From: Saprospiraceae bacterium | GTDB taxonomy: Bacteria; Bacteroidota; Bacteroidia; Chitinophagales; Saprospiraceae | Direction of reading: 5' to 3' | DNA: 64,000 nt | Assembly: GCA_016714085.1 (NCBI GenBank) | Contig: JADJNW010000039.1 | Coordinates: 73,667 to 137,666, forward strand | Part shown: positions 9,176-18,854 of the stretch, piece after piece | Layout of the letters: each line of letters begins with the position of its first letter | Numbering within the stretch: position 1 is the first letter of the stretch | Notes under the pieces: model-generated | What the model was told of the DNA's origin: nothing | The model's input: the letters and a program-made list of their open reading frames with translations, nothing else | Database searches by the model: none | Program-made: the position numbers and the translations under genes

Positions 9176-9772
9176 ATGAAGGCTTTTCAAAAAATTTTTG
9201 CACTGGGTTTATTCTTAGTAAGCGCAAGCACTATGTTTGCAGCCGAATCAATTCCTACCGTCAGAATCGAGAAATCTGGTTCTGAGAAGAAAGTAAGCGT
9301 GATCGCTGAACAACTGACATCCACGATTACCGTTGAGATCTCAACCAAGAATGGTTTTGTACTGGAGACAAAAACTTCAGAAGGGGAGACCTTCGCCAAA
9401 ATCTTCAATGTAGAAGGATTGGAAGCAGGTAATTATCAAGTGATAGTATTGGCAGGTACGCGTGAAATCATTCAGCCTTTCACCATCAAGAACAATCAAT
9501 TGATCTTGAACGTGACCGACCGCGAAACCTATTTCGTACCGACGATGAAATGGAAAAACGATGCTTTGGATCTGATGATGTTCAACAACCGCCTAAGCGA
9601 TGTGAGCTTCCGCCTGATGGACGAGCGTGGCAACACGGTTTTTGAAGACAGTATGCAAAATGTGCTGAAAGTGGAGCGCCGCTACAACCTCGACGAGTTG
9701 GCATCCGGTAAGTATGTGGTGCAAGTGGTGACACCGCACAAAGCGTATTACAAAGACATCGTAGTACAATAA
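9176..9772 (+). CDS. Secreted protein with two tandem beta-sandwich-like repeats
   Basis: A 198-residue protein with a clear signal peptide (MKAFQKIFALGLFLVSAST, cleavage near MFAAES). The rest looks like two copies of one fold. Residues ~45-105 (VEISTKNGFVLETKTSEG ... GNYQVIVLAG) and ~140-198 (VSFRLMDERGNTVFEDS ... GKYVVQVVTP) share the pattern strand, G-x-V, acidic turn, L-x-x-G-x-Y-x-V-x-V. This is similar to the small beta-sandwich modules of T9SS sorting or DUF3244-type domains, but it is not a canonical sorting signal. Function is unknown; a structural periplasmic or surface role is possible. It has its own promoter element and a strong terminator, so it is probably monocistronic. Confidence 0.75.
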   Translation: MKAFQKIFALGLFLVSASTMFAAESIPTVRIEKSGSEKKVSVIAEQLTSTITVEISTKNGFVLETKTSEGETFAKIFNVEGLEAGNYQVIVLAGTREIIQPFTIKNNQLILNVTDRETYFVPTMKWKNDALDLMMFNNRLSDVSFRLMDERGNTVFEDSMQNVLKVERRYNLDELASGKYVVQVVTPHKAYYKDIVVQ

Positions 9773-9801
9773 GATTAGAGCGTAGTCATAATGAATAAAC
9801 G

Positions 9802-9833
9802 AAAGTCGGCCCTGCGGTCGGCTTTTGTTTTTT
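9802..9833 (+). terminator. Rho-independent terminator
   Basis: A 10-bp hairpin (AAAGTCGGCC, loop CTGC, GGTCGGCTTT, two G-T wobbles) followed by a T-rich tract to 9833. It lies 30 bases after the stop at 9772. Confidence 0.8.
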
Positions 9834-9966
9834 ATATCAAAAGGATTTATTTAATCGGTGTATAATATTTAAGGTAAAAAATATTTATAAAAAATTAATT
9901 ATCAATTTGTTAGATCGATAAAATGCAGTTATTATAAAATGTAATAATTTTTATAAAATCATTTTA

Positions 9967-10953
9967 TTATAGCAATTGACTTGAAAACAGCATTTTTTCC
10001 TGCGCCAAATTCAAATAAGGATAAGTCTTTTCCAAAATTTCAATCTTTTCAATTTGCTTATGCAAAAATGCCTGATACTGTTGAGATTGTGCATGAAATG
10101 GGCGATGCTGTGCCGCTTGCAAAATCGCTTCCATCTTTACATTCAATTCTTTTGTATCCTGAGCAAAAAAAGCTTCCGCAAAATGCTGCCAGATATAATC
10201 GATGGCAATTTGATTCGGGTGAATCATATCCGCTTCATAAAAACGATAATCGCGCAAATCGTCCATAACTAATTCATAAGCAGGGAAATAATGCACAAAA
10301 TCCATGTCTTCGCATAAATGTTGAATGGCAATGAGCAGCGCGGCCTTACTGCGTTGATTTTCAATCAAGCCATCGCGGATATGCCGCACCGGGCTTACGG
10401 TGAAAACGACCTGCAAATCAGGATTTCGACTTTTTAAATCTCGCAAAATCGGTTCAAAGGCTTCCGCAATGTCACGAATATGCAAGCGTTGACGATCAAA
10501 TGCTTGCCTCGGCAGCTTATGGCAATTTGCAACAATCTCGCCGGTTTCCTTGAAAATAAAGACTTTCGCCGTGCCGAGTGTAATGAGCAATCGATTAACT
10601 TTGGATAGGTGAATTCTTGCTTCTGCGAGCGCCTGATTCATTTTGTTCAGCGTCGTTTCCTTTTCCAAACCAGAAAAACGGCCATGATGCGCAAAACTAT
10701 GCCATTGCTCTTGATGAAAAAATAGATCTGCTTCTGAAAAAATACGATCGGAGAGCAAATAATGCAACATATTGCTCAGCGAAATCGGATTGTAAATAAT
10801 GCCAAAAGGATTTGATAAATGATTGAATTTCAATTGTTTTATCCGAGCCCCAATATTTTCCGTGAAACAAGAACCAATGCTCATCAAGCAATCCTGATGA
10901 TTGATATTAAAATTAAAATTAATGGTTGGCAACTCAGTCCGAAAAGTAGGCAT
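9967..10953 (-). CDS. GSCFA-domain protein
   Basis: A 328-residue member of the GSCFA family (named for the motif G-S-C-F-A), a group related to SGNH/GDSL hydrolases. The motif reads GSCFTENIG at residues 27-35, the middle has TLGTAKVF and a HKLP segment, and the C-terminal part has MIHPNQIAIDYIW, where D/N...H would form the rest of the catalytic site. There is no signal peptide, so it is probably cytoplasmic. The substrate is not known for the family. It starts at ATG 10953 and is convergent with the upstream secreted-protein gene. It is 83 bases from the minus-strand hydroxylase gene at 11037-12056, which lies on its upstream side, so the two could be co-transcribed. Confidence 0.85.
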   Translation of the reverse strand: MPTFRTELPTINFNFNINHQDCLMSIGSCFTENIGARIKQLKFNHLSNPFGIIYNPISLSNMLHYLLSDRIFSEADLFFHQEQWHSFAHHGRFSGLEKETTLNKMNQALAEARIHLSKVNRLLITLGTAKVFIFKETGEIVANCHKLPRQAFDRQRLHIRDIAEAFEPILRDLKSRNPDLQVVFTVSPVRHIRDGLIENQRSKAALLIAIQHLCEDMDFVHYFPAYELVMDDLRDYRFYEADMIHPNQIAIDYIWQHFAEAFFAQDTKELNVKMEAILQAAQHRPFHAQSQQYQAFLHKQIEKIEILEKTYPYLNLAQEKMLFSSQLL

Positions 10954-11036
10954 GATTCTTTTGATTGTAAAATGGAAATTTAATAAAACTAAATGATTTG
11001 GTGAAAGTATTTTGCTTTAGCTGCATAGCCAATAAA

Positions 11037-12056
11037 TCATTTGCCAAAGCCATGTAAATTTTGATGCATAAAATCGGTGGGAAATGCTTCTACGCCAGGA
11101 AAACCAAGCTTTACATCGCGGCCGCTATGTGGAATATGCGCCGTGCCAAAAATATAATCCCAGATCGCCAGCGTCAAACCGAAATTGATGCCTAGGCGAT
11201 GTGTTTCAGGCATATCATGTGCGTGGTGCCAGATGTGCATCTCCGGGCTGTTGAAAATAATTTTCATAAATGGGCCTAATACAACCGAACCTGCTACCAC
11301 CGAGCCCAGTACCACTAGTATTTGTTGCCATATAGTAGGATTTTGTAATATATAGATCTCAAAACCACTTGTAGCAATAACCAATCCAATCAAAAGCCCA
11401 AGCACGCCGCCCGTCACGTAGCCTGGTACGGAGATATTAGAATGATTGTAATGCCCGACGGCTAAAGCAAAAATATGTATGATAAAAAAATCATATAAGC
11501 CAATGCCCAGTAGTGCCAGCGGAATATATTCCAGCGTGCGATACACTACATTTTCCATCCAATGGTAGCGCAAATGCGCGGCAAATCCCATTTGTTCCAC
11601 AGAATGATGCACTTTATGAAATTCCCAAAGCCTTGTGTTCCAATGCAATAAGCGATGCACCCACCATTGAATAAAGTCGCGCACCACAAAGCCAATCAAT
11701 AGAATTGCCCATATCGGCGCGTGCCGCAGCGGATTGGAAGCTTGTAAATCAAAGCCTGACAGGCTTTCAATGCCATCATTTAAAAACTCGACTACTACGC
11801 GGGAAGCGGCATTATAAATAATTAATGAAAATAAAAAAAAGTTAAAGAACATATAAAAAAAGTCCAGCCAGAAATCCTTGCGGAATTTGGGTTGATCCTT
11901 GCGCCAGGGTGATACGATTTCCAGTAAAAAGAAAAATGCCGAAACGCCGATCAGCCAATAAAAATAATTATGCCAGCCGGGATGCGTCACTTCGTGCCAA
12001 AGATAACGCGCATAGCCTTTGTAAGAATTGAGAAATATTGTCCAATAATGCTCCAT
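11037..12056 (-). CDS. Sterol desaturase / fatty acid hydroxylase superfamily protein
   Basis: A 339-residue integral membrane di-iron enzyme. The histidine clusters typical of the family are present: HRLLH, HKVHH and HIWHH, plus a NHSN segment between membrane helices. Five or six hydrophobic segments flank them. Members hydroxylate or desaturate lipids using O2. In Bacteroidota related proteins act on sterol-like or ornithine-lipid substrates, but the substrate here cannot be assigned. The start is ATG 12056. It is followed on the same strand by the GSCFA gene. Nothing in the local context points to a pathway. Confidence 0.87.
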   Translation of the reverse strand: MEHYWTIFLNSYKGYARYLWHEVTHPGWHNYFYWLIGVSAFFFLLEIVSPWRKDQPKFRKDFWLDFFYMFFNFFLFSLIIYNAASRVVVEFLNDGIESLSGFDLQASNPLRHAPIWAILLIGFVVRDFIQWWVHRLLHWNTRLWEFHKVHHSVEQMGFAAHLRYHWMENVVYRTLEYIPLALLGIGLYDFFIIHIFALAVGHYNHSNISVPGYVTGGVLGLLIGLVIATSGFEIYILQNPTIWQQILVVLGSVVAGSVVLGPFMKIIFNSPEMHIWHHAHDMPETHRLGINFGLTLAIWDYIFGTAHIPHSGRDVKLGFPGVEAFPTDFMHQNLHGFGK

Positions 12057-12179
12057 AATGCTAAGTTAGAAGTACGAGGTACGAAGCTCCAAACAGGGCT
12101 TTTGATCAAGCAAAAATAGAGCAATTTTTATAAAGCAAATGTAATGAATATCACAATTGCGAAATAAGTATATAATATT

Positions 12180-12755
12180 TTATTGCGAAAGCGAAACCAC
12201 ATCCCGAGCCGAGTAAATCTTGGGTTTCCAGTATTCTGAGGCAAGGATATCGTCCACTACCACGCCACGCGAGGTGCTGTGAATCACTTTCAGGCTCTTG
12301 CGATCATTTTCTACGACCATTGCTACATGAAAAATAGGCTCGCTTTTGCTGCGACGAAAGAAGATCAAATCGCCTGGTTCTACCTTTTCTACTGGCTTTG
12401 AAGCGCCTTGCGTTGCTTGCGTGCGCGAACTCGGCGATAAGTCAATATCAAAATTATTCATTACATAACAAGTAAAACCTGAGCAATCAAATCCCGTTTT
12501 GGGCGTCTTGCCGGCTGCTTGATATTTAGTACCTTGGTATTTTTTTGCATAACCTACAATGTCATTGCGGAGTGCGACTTCCCTGCTGGAGGAGGCATTT
12601 GGCGCGGGTTTGGTCGTGCCGGCTTTTGGTAGCGGCTCTGTCGTAAGCTCATTCAATACATCGCATTTCACCGTGATAAAGGCCACCAGCAGGATCAGCG
12701 AGATATTTTTTAAATAATTCGTTGCGCTAATAAACTTGTTGCGATCAAATGTCAT
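12180..12755 (-). CDS. NlpC/P60 cysteine peptidase, membrane-anchored or lipoprotein
   Basis: A 191-residue cell-wall endopeptidase. The catalytic Cys is in TGFDCSGFTCYVM, the His in IFHVAMVV and a third polar residue follows in VIHSTS. The N-terminus has a hydrophobic segment (ISLILLVAFITVKC) ending in a Cys; TVKC is a weak lipobox, so lipid attachment is uncertain. Such enzymes cleave the gamma-D-Glu to diamino-acid bond in peptidoglycan stems. It is a single-domain protein without an SH3 targeting domain. It lies 123 bases upstream of the sterol desaturase gene on the same strand. Confidence 0.88.
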   Translation of the reverse strand: MTFDRNKFISATNYLKNISLILLVAFITVKCDVLNELTTEPLPKAGTTKPAPNASSSREVALRNDIVGYAKKYQGTKYQAAGKTPKTGFDCSGFTCYVMNNFDIDLSPSSRTQATQGASKPVEKVEPGDLIFFRRSKSEPIFHVAMVVENDRKSLKVIHSTSRGVVVDDILASEYWKPKIYSARDVVSLSQ

Positions 12756-12887
12756 GGGTAATCCGGTTTTTGGTTGTGAATGAAAAAACGCCTGCCAACC
12801 TCAAATATTTTGATTCAAAATCCTAAATTCGTGTTAAATACAATTTGAATTAGAGAAAGGTATCATTAAATAAATAAGCATTATGAT

Positions 12888-13448
12888 ATGCTACATAAAT
12901 TACATCAACTTGCTACTGCTCGAAATGTAATAATTTTGCTTGCACTTGATTTTATTATGATGGGCGTGGTAATGCCACAAGTATCAAAAAAAATGCAATC
13001 GTATGCTCCTGATGCTAAGCCGATTGACTTAGAGATACCTACTTATACACCCGATCGTGCGTACGAGATATTATCTGTTTATAATACAGAAGCCCTTCAA
13101 TATTATAAAAATATAGAGCTTAGTGTAGATATTATTTATCCTATTATATATGGATTTGCTTTTTCATTATTAATCGCTTTTATATGGGGGCGGATAGCGC
13201 CGGAAAAGCAGTGGACGAAATTATTGCCTGTTATCCCGCTCAAAGGGATGCTTTTTGATTTTGCCGAAAATACGGGTATTGTGCTGATGATCAATCAGTT
13301 ACCGGAACGCGCTGATGGCATTGCTTCTGTCACCGCTATATTTTCTTTGCTCAAATGGAGTTTGGATTTTTTAGCGATGGCTATTATTTTTATCGGTTTG
13401 TTTATCTGGATCGGGCGATTATTATGGCTTAGAAAAGCAAAGGCATAG
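12888..13448 (+). CDS. Four-helix membrane protein of unknown function
   Basis: A 186-residue protein with four hydrophobic segments: residues ~14-32 (NVIILLALDFIMMG), ~80-100 (IIYPIIYGFAFSLLIAF), ~120-140 and ~155-178 (FLAMAIIFIGLFIWIG). A soluble loop of ~45 residues lies between the first two. I do not recognise a family motif. The ATG at 12888 follows a short AT-rich leader. It is divergent from the NlpC/P60 gene and 81 bases upstream of the CotH-like gene, so the two could be co-transcribed. Confidence 0.75.
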   Translation: MLHKLHQLATARNVIILLALDFIMMGVVMPQVSKKMQSYAPDAKPIDLEIPTYTPDRAYEILSVYNTEALQYYKNIELSVDIIYPIIYGFAFSLLIAFIWGRIAPEKQWTKLLPVIPLKGMLFDFAENTGIVLMINQLPERADGIASVTAIFSLLKWSLDFLAMAIIFIGLFIWIGRLLWLRKAKA

Positions 13449-13529
13449 ATATTTTGAGTTTTTTGGTCGAAAAACATGGAAATCTCGCCGCAGCTAACCG
13501 TACTTTGCAGGAGTTGAAAAAACAACATT

Positions 13530-14567
13530 ATGAAAAACCGACCCAGAATTATTTGTCTTTCAGCAATATGCATTTTTACAATTTTTATTTTTAATAGCTT
13601 TACTTTTCAAGACAAAGAAGGTGAAAAAAGCATTTTTGAACACCTGAGTTTTGATGAGGTTATAAAAGTAGAAATCGAGACCGATATTGACTCCTTGCTG
13701 AATACCAAACGCTCGGAAGAAGAACTCCCTGCCACTTTTTCTTATAAGGATGAAAAAGGCAAAAAACGCAGCTGGAATGTGGAACTCCAGGTGCGCGGCA
13801 AGTTTCGGCGTCGGGTTTGTCCTTTTCCGCCGCTATTTGTCAATTTTTCTAAAAAAGAGCTGGAAGCCGCTGGATTCAATGATCATAACGATCTTAAATT
13901 GGTCACACATTGCGTGGATAACGAAGTGGGCGATGAGAATGTGCTTCGGGAATACTTGACTTATAAATTGTACCAAATTCTTTCGCCAACGCATTATCGC
14001 GTACAATTGGTAAAGGTCAAATACAGCGATGACAATAGTAGTACTGGTTTTACGCGTTATGGTATCCTGATGGAAGATGAAGATGAAATGAGGGGTCGTT
14101 ATGCCTCCAAAGTGTGTGATGATTGTTATAGCACGCCCAAGGATAGCTTCCAATCTGCTTGTGTGAATACCCATGATCTTTTTCAATATATGATTGGCAA
14201 TACCGATTGGTCAACGCCTATGCTCCGAAACATGAAACTCTTGCAACCCAAAGATAGCGCGGCTTTCATGCTGGTGCCTTATGATTTTGATTTTTCGGGC
14301 CTTGTTAAAGCGCCATACGCATCTCCTGACGGTACGTTGGGGATCAAGACAGTGAGGGAGCGCGTTTTTTTAGGTTTTGCAGAATCGGTAGAGGAGTTGC
14401 AACCAACGATTAAAATATTTCAGGAACAAAAGCCGAACTTATTGAATTGTATTAAGAAATTTAAACTTTTACCAAGCGAATCCCGACAGGATATACAGGA
14501 ATATATAGAATCGTTTTATCGATGTTTGGATGAAGGCCTGGATTTGAAAACGCCGGGAAAGTGCTAA
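13530..14567 (+). CDS. CotH-kinase-like exported protein
   Basis: A 345-residue protein with an N-terminal hydrophobic segment (CIFTIFIFNSFTF), so exported or anchored. Motifs in order: LQVRGKFRRRVCPFPPL (~90), DLKLVTHCVD, VLREYLTYKL, YGILMEDEDEM, HDLFQYMIGNTDWS (~220) and VPYDFDFSGLV (~250). They are shared with the interrupted paralogue at 7539-8585. The RG(N/K) loop, E in the xxEDED strand, GNTDW and YDFD resemble the ATP- and metal-binding signature of CotH-type spore-coat kinases, so a secreted protein kinase-like fold is a reasonable hypothesis. The family link is inferred from motifs only. The extra CDDC pair at ~195 is absent from the paralogue. Confidence 0.72.
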   Translation: MKNRPRIICLSAICIFTIFIFNSFTFQDKEGEKSIFEHLSFDEVIKVEIETDIDSLLNTKRSEEELPATFSYKDEKGKKRSWNVELQVRGKFRRRVCPFPPLFVNFSKKELEAAGFNDHNDLKLVTHCVDNEVGDENVLREYLTYKLYQILSPTHYRVQLVKVKYSDDNSSTGFTRYGILMEDEDEMRGRYASKVCDDCYSTPKDSFQSACVNTHDLFQYMIGNTDWSTPMLRNMKLLQPKDSAAFMLVPYDFDFSGLVKAPYASPDGTLGIKTVRERVFLGFAESVEELQPTIKIFQEQKPNLLNCIKKFKLLPSESRQDIQEYIESFYRCLDEGLDLKTPGKC

Positions 14568-14601
14568 TTTCCAATTTTCGACTTTAGAAAAAACTAGAGA
14601 A

Positions 14602-14901
14602 TATGTACGTTTTTCTGATTGCTTTGGTTTGGGCTTTGTTCGCGGCGATGCTGTTTTGAATCTGTATTTTCGTATTCGTGTTTTTAAAGTTTATAAGACA
14701 TTGGTTCAGAACAAAGTAGAATTCGGAGCAAGCCATGTTTTCAACAGACAAAAAATGGAAACGGAGATTCTTCCGAAATACCCCCACATGAAAACCGAGA
14801 TTGAAACCTTCGTGCGCCATTTACGTTATTCCATTCGGATGGCAACTGTTCTGGCTGCCTTGATTACATTGTTTGGGGCGATATTGATGTATTATCGTTA
14901 A
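14602..14901 (+). CDS. Small two-helix membrane protein (one frameshift)
   Basis: The ATG at 14602 opens with a hydrophobic helix (MYVFLIALVWALFAAMLF) that hits a stop in the T4 run at 14654-14657. Adding one T continues as NLYFRIRVFKVYKTL and runs to 14901, giving ~100 residues with a second helix near the end (MATVLAALITLFGAILMYY). Read this way the two pieces make a coherent protein. The longer frame that starts at a TTG at 14629 lacks the first helix and is less likely to be the real start. Function unknown. Confidence 0.6.
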   Translation, partial: YVRFSDCFGLGFVRGDAVLNLYFRIRVFKVYKTLVQNKVEFGASHVFNRQKMETEILPKYPHMKTEIETFVRHLRYSIRMATVLAALITLFGAILMYYR

Positions 14902-15261
14902 GACTCAAACCGTCCGCCGCTTTAATGCAAAAGAAATCAGAATTTTATTTGGTTTCTTGCTTCTATATGAAAATTTATTCTTCAAACTTATTGAATCAAA
15001 GTATTCCATTTCAAAATAGTAGTATTACTATTCTTTAACTTTTATTTAACTATTGTCCCTGAGAACAATACTATATTTTTTCTGTTATTTGCGTGTATGA
15101 CTAAAGTATTTCTTATTTTTTCTGACAATTCTATTTGGAATATATTTATTCCAAGCTAACTAAAATCAAGATTATCATCAACTTGTGAAGCTTCAGGGCT
15201 ATTGCACAGCCTTGCTGTTATTTAATAACAAAGTAAAACTACTATCTTAAATAGTAAGACC
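14902..15261. other. Intergenic region, no gene seen
   Basis: 360 bases, AT-rich. It probably holds the SulP promoter, but no element matches the consensus well enough to call; TTGTCC followed by TATATTTT near 15054-15080 is the best candidate. No RNA gene is recognisable. Confidence 0.4.
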
Positions 15262-16832
15262 ATGAAAGAAAATTTTGGCACCTATATCAAAGAGTTTCGC
15301 AGTGACATCCCCTCGGGTTTGGTTGTATTCTTAGTGGCTTTGCCCTTATGTTTGGGTATTGCATTGGCATCAGGAGCGCCACTATTTTCGGGCATTATCA
15401 CTGGAATCGTCGGTGGAATCGTCGTTGGATTTTTAAGTGGCTCGCATCTCAGCGTGAGTGGCCCGGCAGCAGGTTTGACGGTGATTGTTTTAAGCGCTAT
15501 CACGGAATTGGGTTCTTTTGAAATATTCTTGTTGGCGGTAGTGCTGGCGGGGGTTATTCAAATCGTTATGGGCTACCTGAAAGCCGGTATTATTGGGCTT
15601 TATTTTCCTTCCTCGGTTATCAAAGGGATGCTAACTGCTATAGGTTTGATCTTGATTCTCAAGCAGTTGCCGCATTTTCTTGGTGTTGATCAGGAAGCTT
15701 TTGGGGCTACCCAATATGGCGATGGTGAAGGGCATAATACATTCACAAACTTTTTCTTTGCGCTTCAGCATATTCAGCCGGGTGCTTTAATCGTGGGCGT
15801 TCTGTCATTGGCAATCCTCATTTTTTGGGAAAGGCCATTTATCAAAAAGCAAAACTGGTCAAAGATTGTTCCCGGTGCTCTGGTAGCAGTAGTTATTAGT
15901 ATTATTGCTAATATTATATTTGGAATGGTATCACCGGCCTTGGCAATCGAGTCTTCGCATTTGGTCAAATTGCCCATCCTGAATGGCGGTAGCCCCGGTA
16001 CAGAAAAAATCTTGACTTTGCCTGATTTTAGTGCTATTGCGAACCCATTAGTTTGGAAAACGCCTTGGTAATTGCCATTATTGCCAGCCTGGAAACCTTG
16101 CTGAGTGTGGAAGCGGTGGATAAACTTGACCCGCACAAACGCCACACACCCAATAATCGTGAACTCAAGGCTCAAGGTGTAGGCAATATTTTAGCTGGCT
16201 TGATCGGCGGCTTGCCTATGACAGCTGTGATCGTGCGTAGTACTGCGAACTTAGAATCAGGAGCGAGAACTAAAATGTCGGCGGTGTATCATGGTATTTT
16301 CTTACTTGTGGCGGTTGTATTAATTCCTAATATTTTGAATTTGATCCCACTTTCTGCCTTGGCAGCGGTCTTGCTGATGGTTGGTTATAAATTGGCTAAA
16401 CCAAAACTTTTCGCACAACAGTATAAAAATGGCTGGGAGCAGTTTATTCCATTCGTTGTTACTGTTGTAGCAATTTTATTCACCGATTTGCTTATTGGTA
16501 TCACGATCGGTATGGTCGTTGGGATTTTCTTTATTCTTAAAGCGAATTACAAAACGCCTTATTTTTATCATGCTGAAGAGCATCCTGATAGCAATGGACA
16601 TAAGCAAATTACAATTGTATTAAGCGAGCACGTCTCTTTTATTAATAAAGCAAGCTTACAATTAACTTTAGATCACCTTCCGGCGAATAGCACCGTGACG
16701 ATAGATGGTTCTCGAAGCCAGGATATTGACTTCGATGCGCTCAATATTATCAAGGATTTTGCCAGTACTGCGGATGAACGCAATATTCAATTGGAGGTGA
16801 AAAATTTACCAGGTAATGTAAACTTAAATTAA
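15262..16832 (+). CDS. SulP-family anion transporter, probably bicarbonate (one frameshift)
   Basis: A ~523-residue SLC26/SulP permease. The N-terminal part has DIPSGLVVFLVALPLCLGIALASG and the family stretch SGSHLSVSGPAAGLT. The C-terminal part has ASLETLLSVEAVDKLDP and a short cytoplasmic STAS-like tail from ~residue 450 (ITIVLSEHVSFINK ... VTIDGSRSQDIDFDA). The frame breaks in the A4 run at 16057-16060: one more A restores LVWKNALVIAII. The gene is followed 75 bases later by a beta-carbonic anhydrase. In this subfamily that pairing points to Na-dependent or proton-linked bicarbonate uptake rather than sulfate, though transport specificity is inferred. Confidence 0.87.
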
Positions 16833-16907
16833 AGAATGTAAACCTGTCTTGATATTCTTTATATAAAAGACATAAAATTTTACAAAGCAGTAAAACCAAA
16901 TTATGTC

Positions 16908-17534
16908 ATGCAAATATTATTCGATGTTTTGAGGCAGTATCATTATGGTAATAATGAATTCTCTCAAAACAATACACATCTAAAACCTAAAGAGACCAAA
17001 CCAGTTGTGCCAAGCGTACTTTGGGTTGGGTGCTCGGATAGTCAAGTAATACCGCATGAGGTATTAGGATTACAATCGGGAGAAGTGCTTGTGTATCAAA
17101 ACATTGCAAATCAGGTTAGATTAGAAGATGCCGGTTTTCGATCTATTTTACAATATGCTTTGGAAGAGTTACATATAAAACGCATCATAATATGCGGGCA
17201 TTATGAGTGTAGTGGTGTGCGCCTTGCTTTACAAACATTTGATCAACAAAATGAATATGAATATTCGGATAATTCATTTAATAATTGGGTAAATGAAATT
17301 AAATATCTTGCTTATCGCCATTGGTCAAAATTGCGTCAGATATTAGATTTTAAAATGCGCTGCCAGCGATTGGCGGAGTTGAATGTATTAGCGCAAGCTC
17401 AGAAATTATATCAAGATGATAATTTTATAAAAAATCAGGAGGATGTAAAAATTATACCCTGGATTTTTGATCAGGAACGCTATAAAGTAGTTGATTTATC
17501 TTGTGAATATGATCGACAGTTGATTGCAATTTAG
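16908..17534 (+). CDS. Beta-carbonic anhydrase
   Basis: A 208-residue beta-class carbonic anhydrase that interconverts CO2 and bicarbonate. Zinc ligands are visible as C42 and the D44 of GCSDSQV, then H98 and C101 in CGHYECSG. The length is normal for the family. There is no signal peptide, so it is cytoplasmic. The position directly after the SulP transporter suggests the two are co-transcribed and form an inorganic-carbon uptake and use pair. The reading frame is intact and the ATG at 16908 is well placed. Confidence 0.92.
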   Translation: MQILFDVLRQYHYGNNEFSQNNTHLKPKETKPVVPSVLWVGCSDSQVIPHEVLGLQSGEVLVYQNIANQVRLEDAGFRSILQYALEELHIKRIIICGHYECSGVRLALQTFDQQNEYEYSDNSFNNWVNEIKYLAYRHWSKLRQILDFKMRCQRLAELNVLAQAQKLYQDDNFIKNQEDVKIIPWIFDQERYKVVDLSCEYDRQLIAI

Positions 17535-17553
17535 TAAAAATTATGCGCTAATT

Positions 17554-18625
17554 TTATAACCAGCGTTTACGGCGAAAGTAAATAAACATACAAATAGTAA
17601 TAAAAGTCATAATGCCCCAAATAATAAAATAGCCATAATGCCAGTGTAATTCCGGCATATTGTCAAAATTCATACCATAAATCCCTACAATAAAGGTAAG
17701 CGGAATAAAAATCGTTGAAATAATAGTAAGCAATTGCATAATATTATTCATGCGATAGCTAATTTCCGATAAATAAAGATCATATAAACCATTCAGTATA
17801 TCACGATAGGTTTCCACCATATCAATTACTTGTACTATATGATCGTACAAATCGCGCGTGAATACATCGGTATCTTTTTGTACAATCGGGCAGTCGGTCT
17901 TTACAAACCAGTTAATCGCTTCCCGCAAAGGTAGAATGGATTTACGCAGCATCAACATCTGCGATTTAAGCTGATGTATCTTGCCTTTGGTGTGATTATC
18001 AGGCTTATACATCACTTCTTCTTCGAGCGACTCGATAATTTCCTGGAGTTGATCCAGCACAATAAAATAATGATCTACTACACTATCCGCCAAAGCATAA
18101 GCTAAATAATCGCTCCCGCGCTTGCGGATGCGCCCGCTGGCACTGCGAATGCGCGCGCGCACAGGGGCAAAAGTATCATCATCTTTTTCCTGAAAAGAGA
18201 GTAAAAAATTATGGCCTGCAAAAATAGCAATGTGTTCGGTCTGGATTTCACGCGCATCATGATCAAATGTAATAGCATGTAATATTATAAAAATTCCATC
18301 TTCGTATTCCTCAAACTTCGGCCGTTGCTGCGTATCGAGCACATCCTCCAAAATCAAGGAATGAATATTATATAGCTGACCCAAGCGCTCTATTAATGAT
18401 ACATTATGTAAACCTTTTACATCATACCATGTAGTAAAATTATTAAGCTCAGGTGGCGGAAGGTCGTCCTTGAGGCTCTTTTCTACCAGATGCTCTTCGC
18501 TATATTGAATCATGAACACATTGGAAGCGTCCACTTTCTTTTCGCCAGTAAAGACAAGCGTTCCAGGCGGCAAGCCAGGATTTCGGGTAAGTCGTCTGGT
18601 TTTTTTCTTTTTTTTTTGGTTTCAT
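17554..18625 (-). CDS. corA: CorA-type magnesium/cobalt transporter (frame slip near the start)
   Basis: A homopentameric Mg2+ channel subunit. A long cytoplasmic domain (LILEDVLDTQQRPKFEEYEDGIF) is followed by two C-terminal helices with the selectivity motif GMN in GIYGMNFDNMPEL. The clear frame begins at a TTG (18573), but an ATG at 18625 opens a lysine-rich leader (MKPKKK...) that joins the same protein if the A10 run at 18608-18617 is one A shorter. That is the more natural start, giving ~357 residues. It is convergent with the carbonic anhydrase gene. Confidence 0.9.
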
Positions 18626-18638
18626 TACAAAATGTAAA

Positions 18639-18854
18639 CTAAGCAAATTCTAATTCGTACTGAAGCTGTAATAAATCAGCGCTATTGACGGCACAAGTTG
18701 TTAATGTTTGTCCCTGACGGTCTGTAAATTCTACTTCATATACATTTTCGTCTAATATTTCTACAATAGTGCCTACCTGGCCTTCTTGCAATTTTTCCTC
18801 GGGCATCGCTTTTAGCAAGGCTACTACATCCAATAATTTTAATTCTTTTGTCAT
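18639..18854 (-). CDS. DUF4926-domain protein
   Basis: A 71-residue protein matching the small DUF4926 family: LLDVVALLKAMPEEKLQEGQVGTIVE then YEVEFTDRQGQT. The fold is an SH3-like barrel of unknown function. Members often occur in mobile or toxin-antitoxin-like neighbourhoods, but nothing here links it to a partner. It lies 13 bases upstream of the corA ATG on the same strand and may share its transcript. Confidence 0.8.
   Translation of the reverse strand: MTKELKLLDVVALLKAMPEEKLQEGQVGTIVEILDENVYEVEFTDRQGQTLTTCAVNSADLLQLQYELEFA

Noticed and set aside
14629..14901. 90-residue protein starting at TTG
   Set aside because: The first ~10 residues are an artefact of a frame slip in the T4 run at 14654-14657; the real start is ATG 14602.
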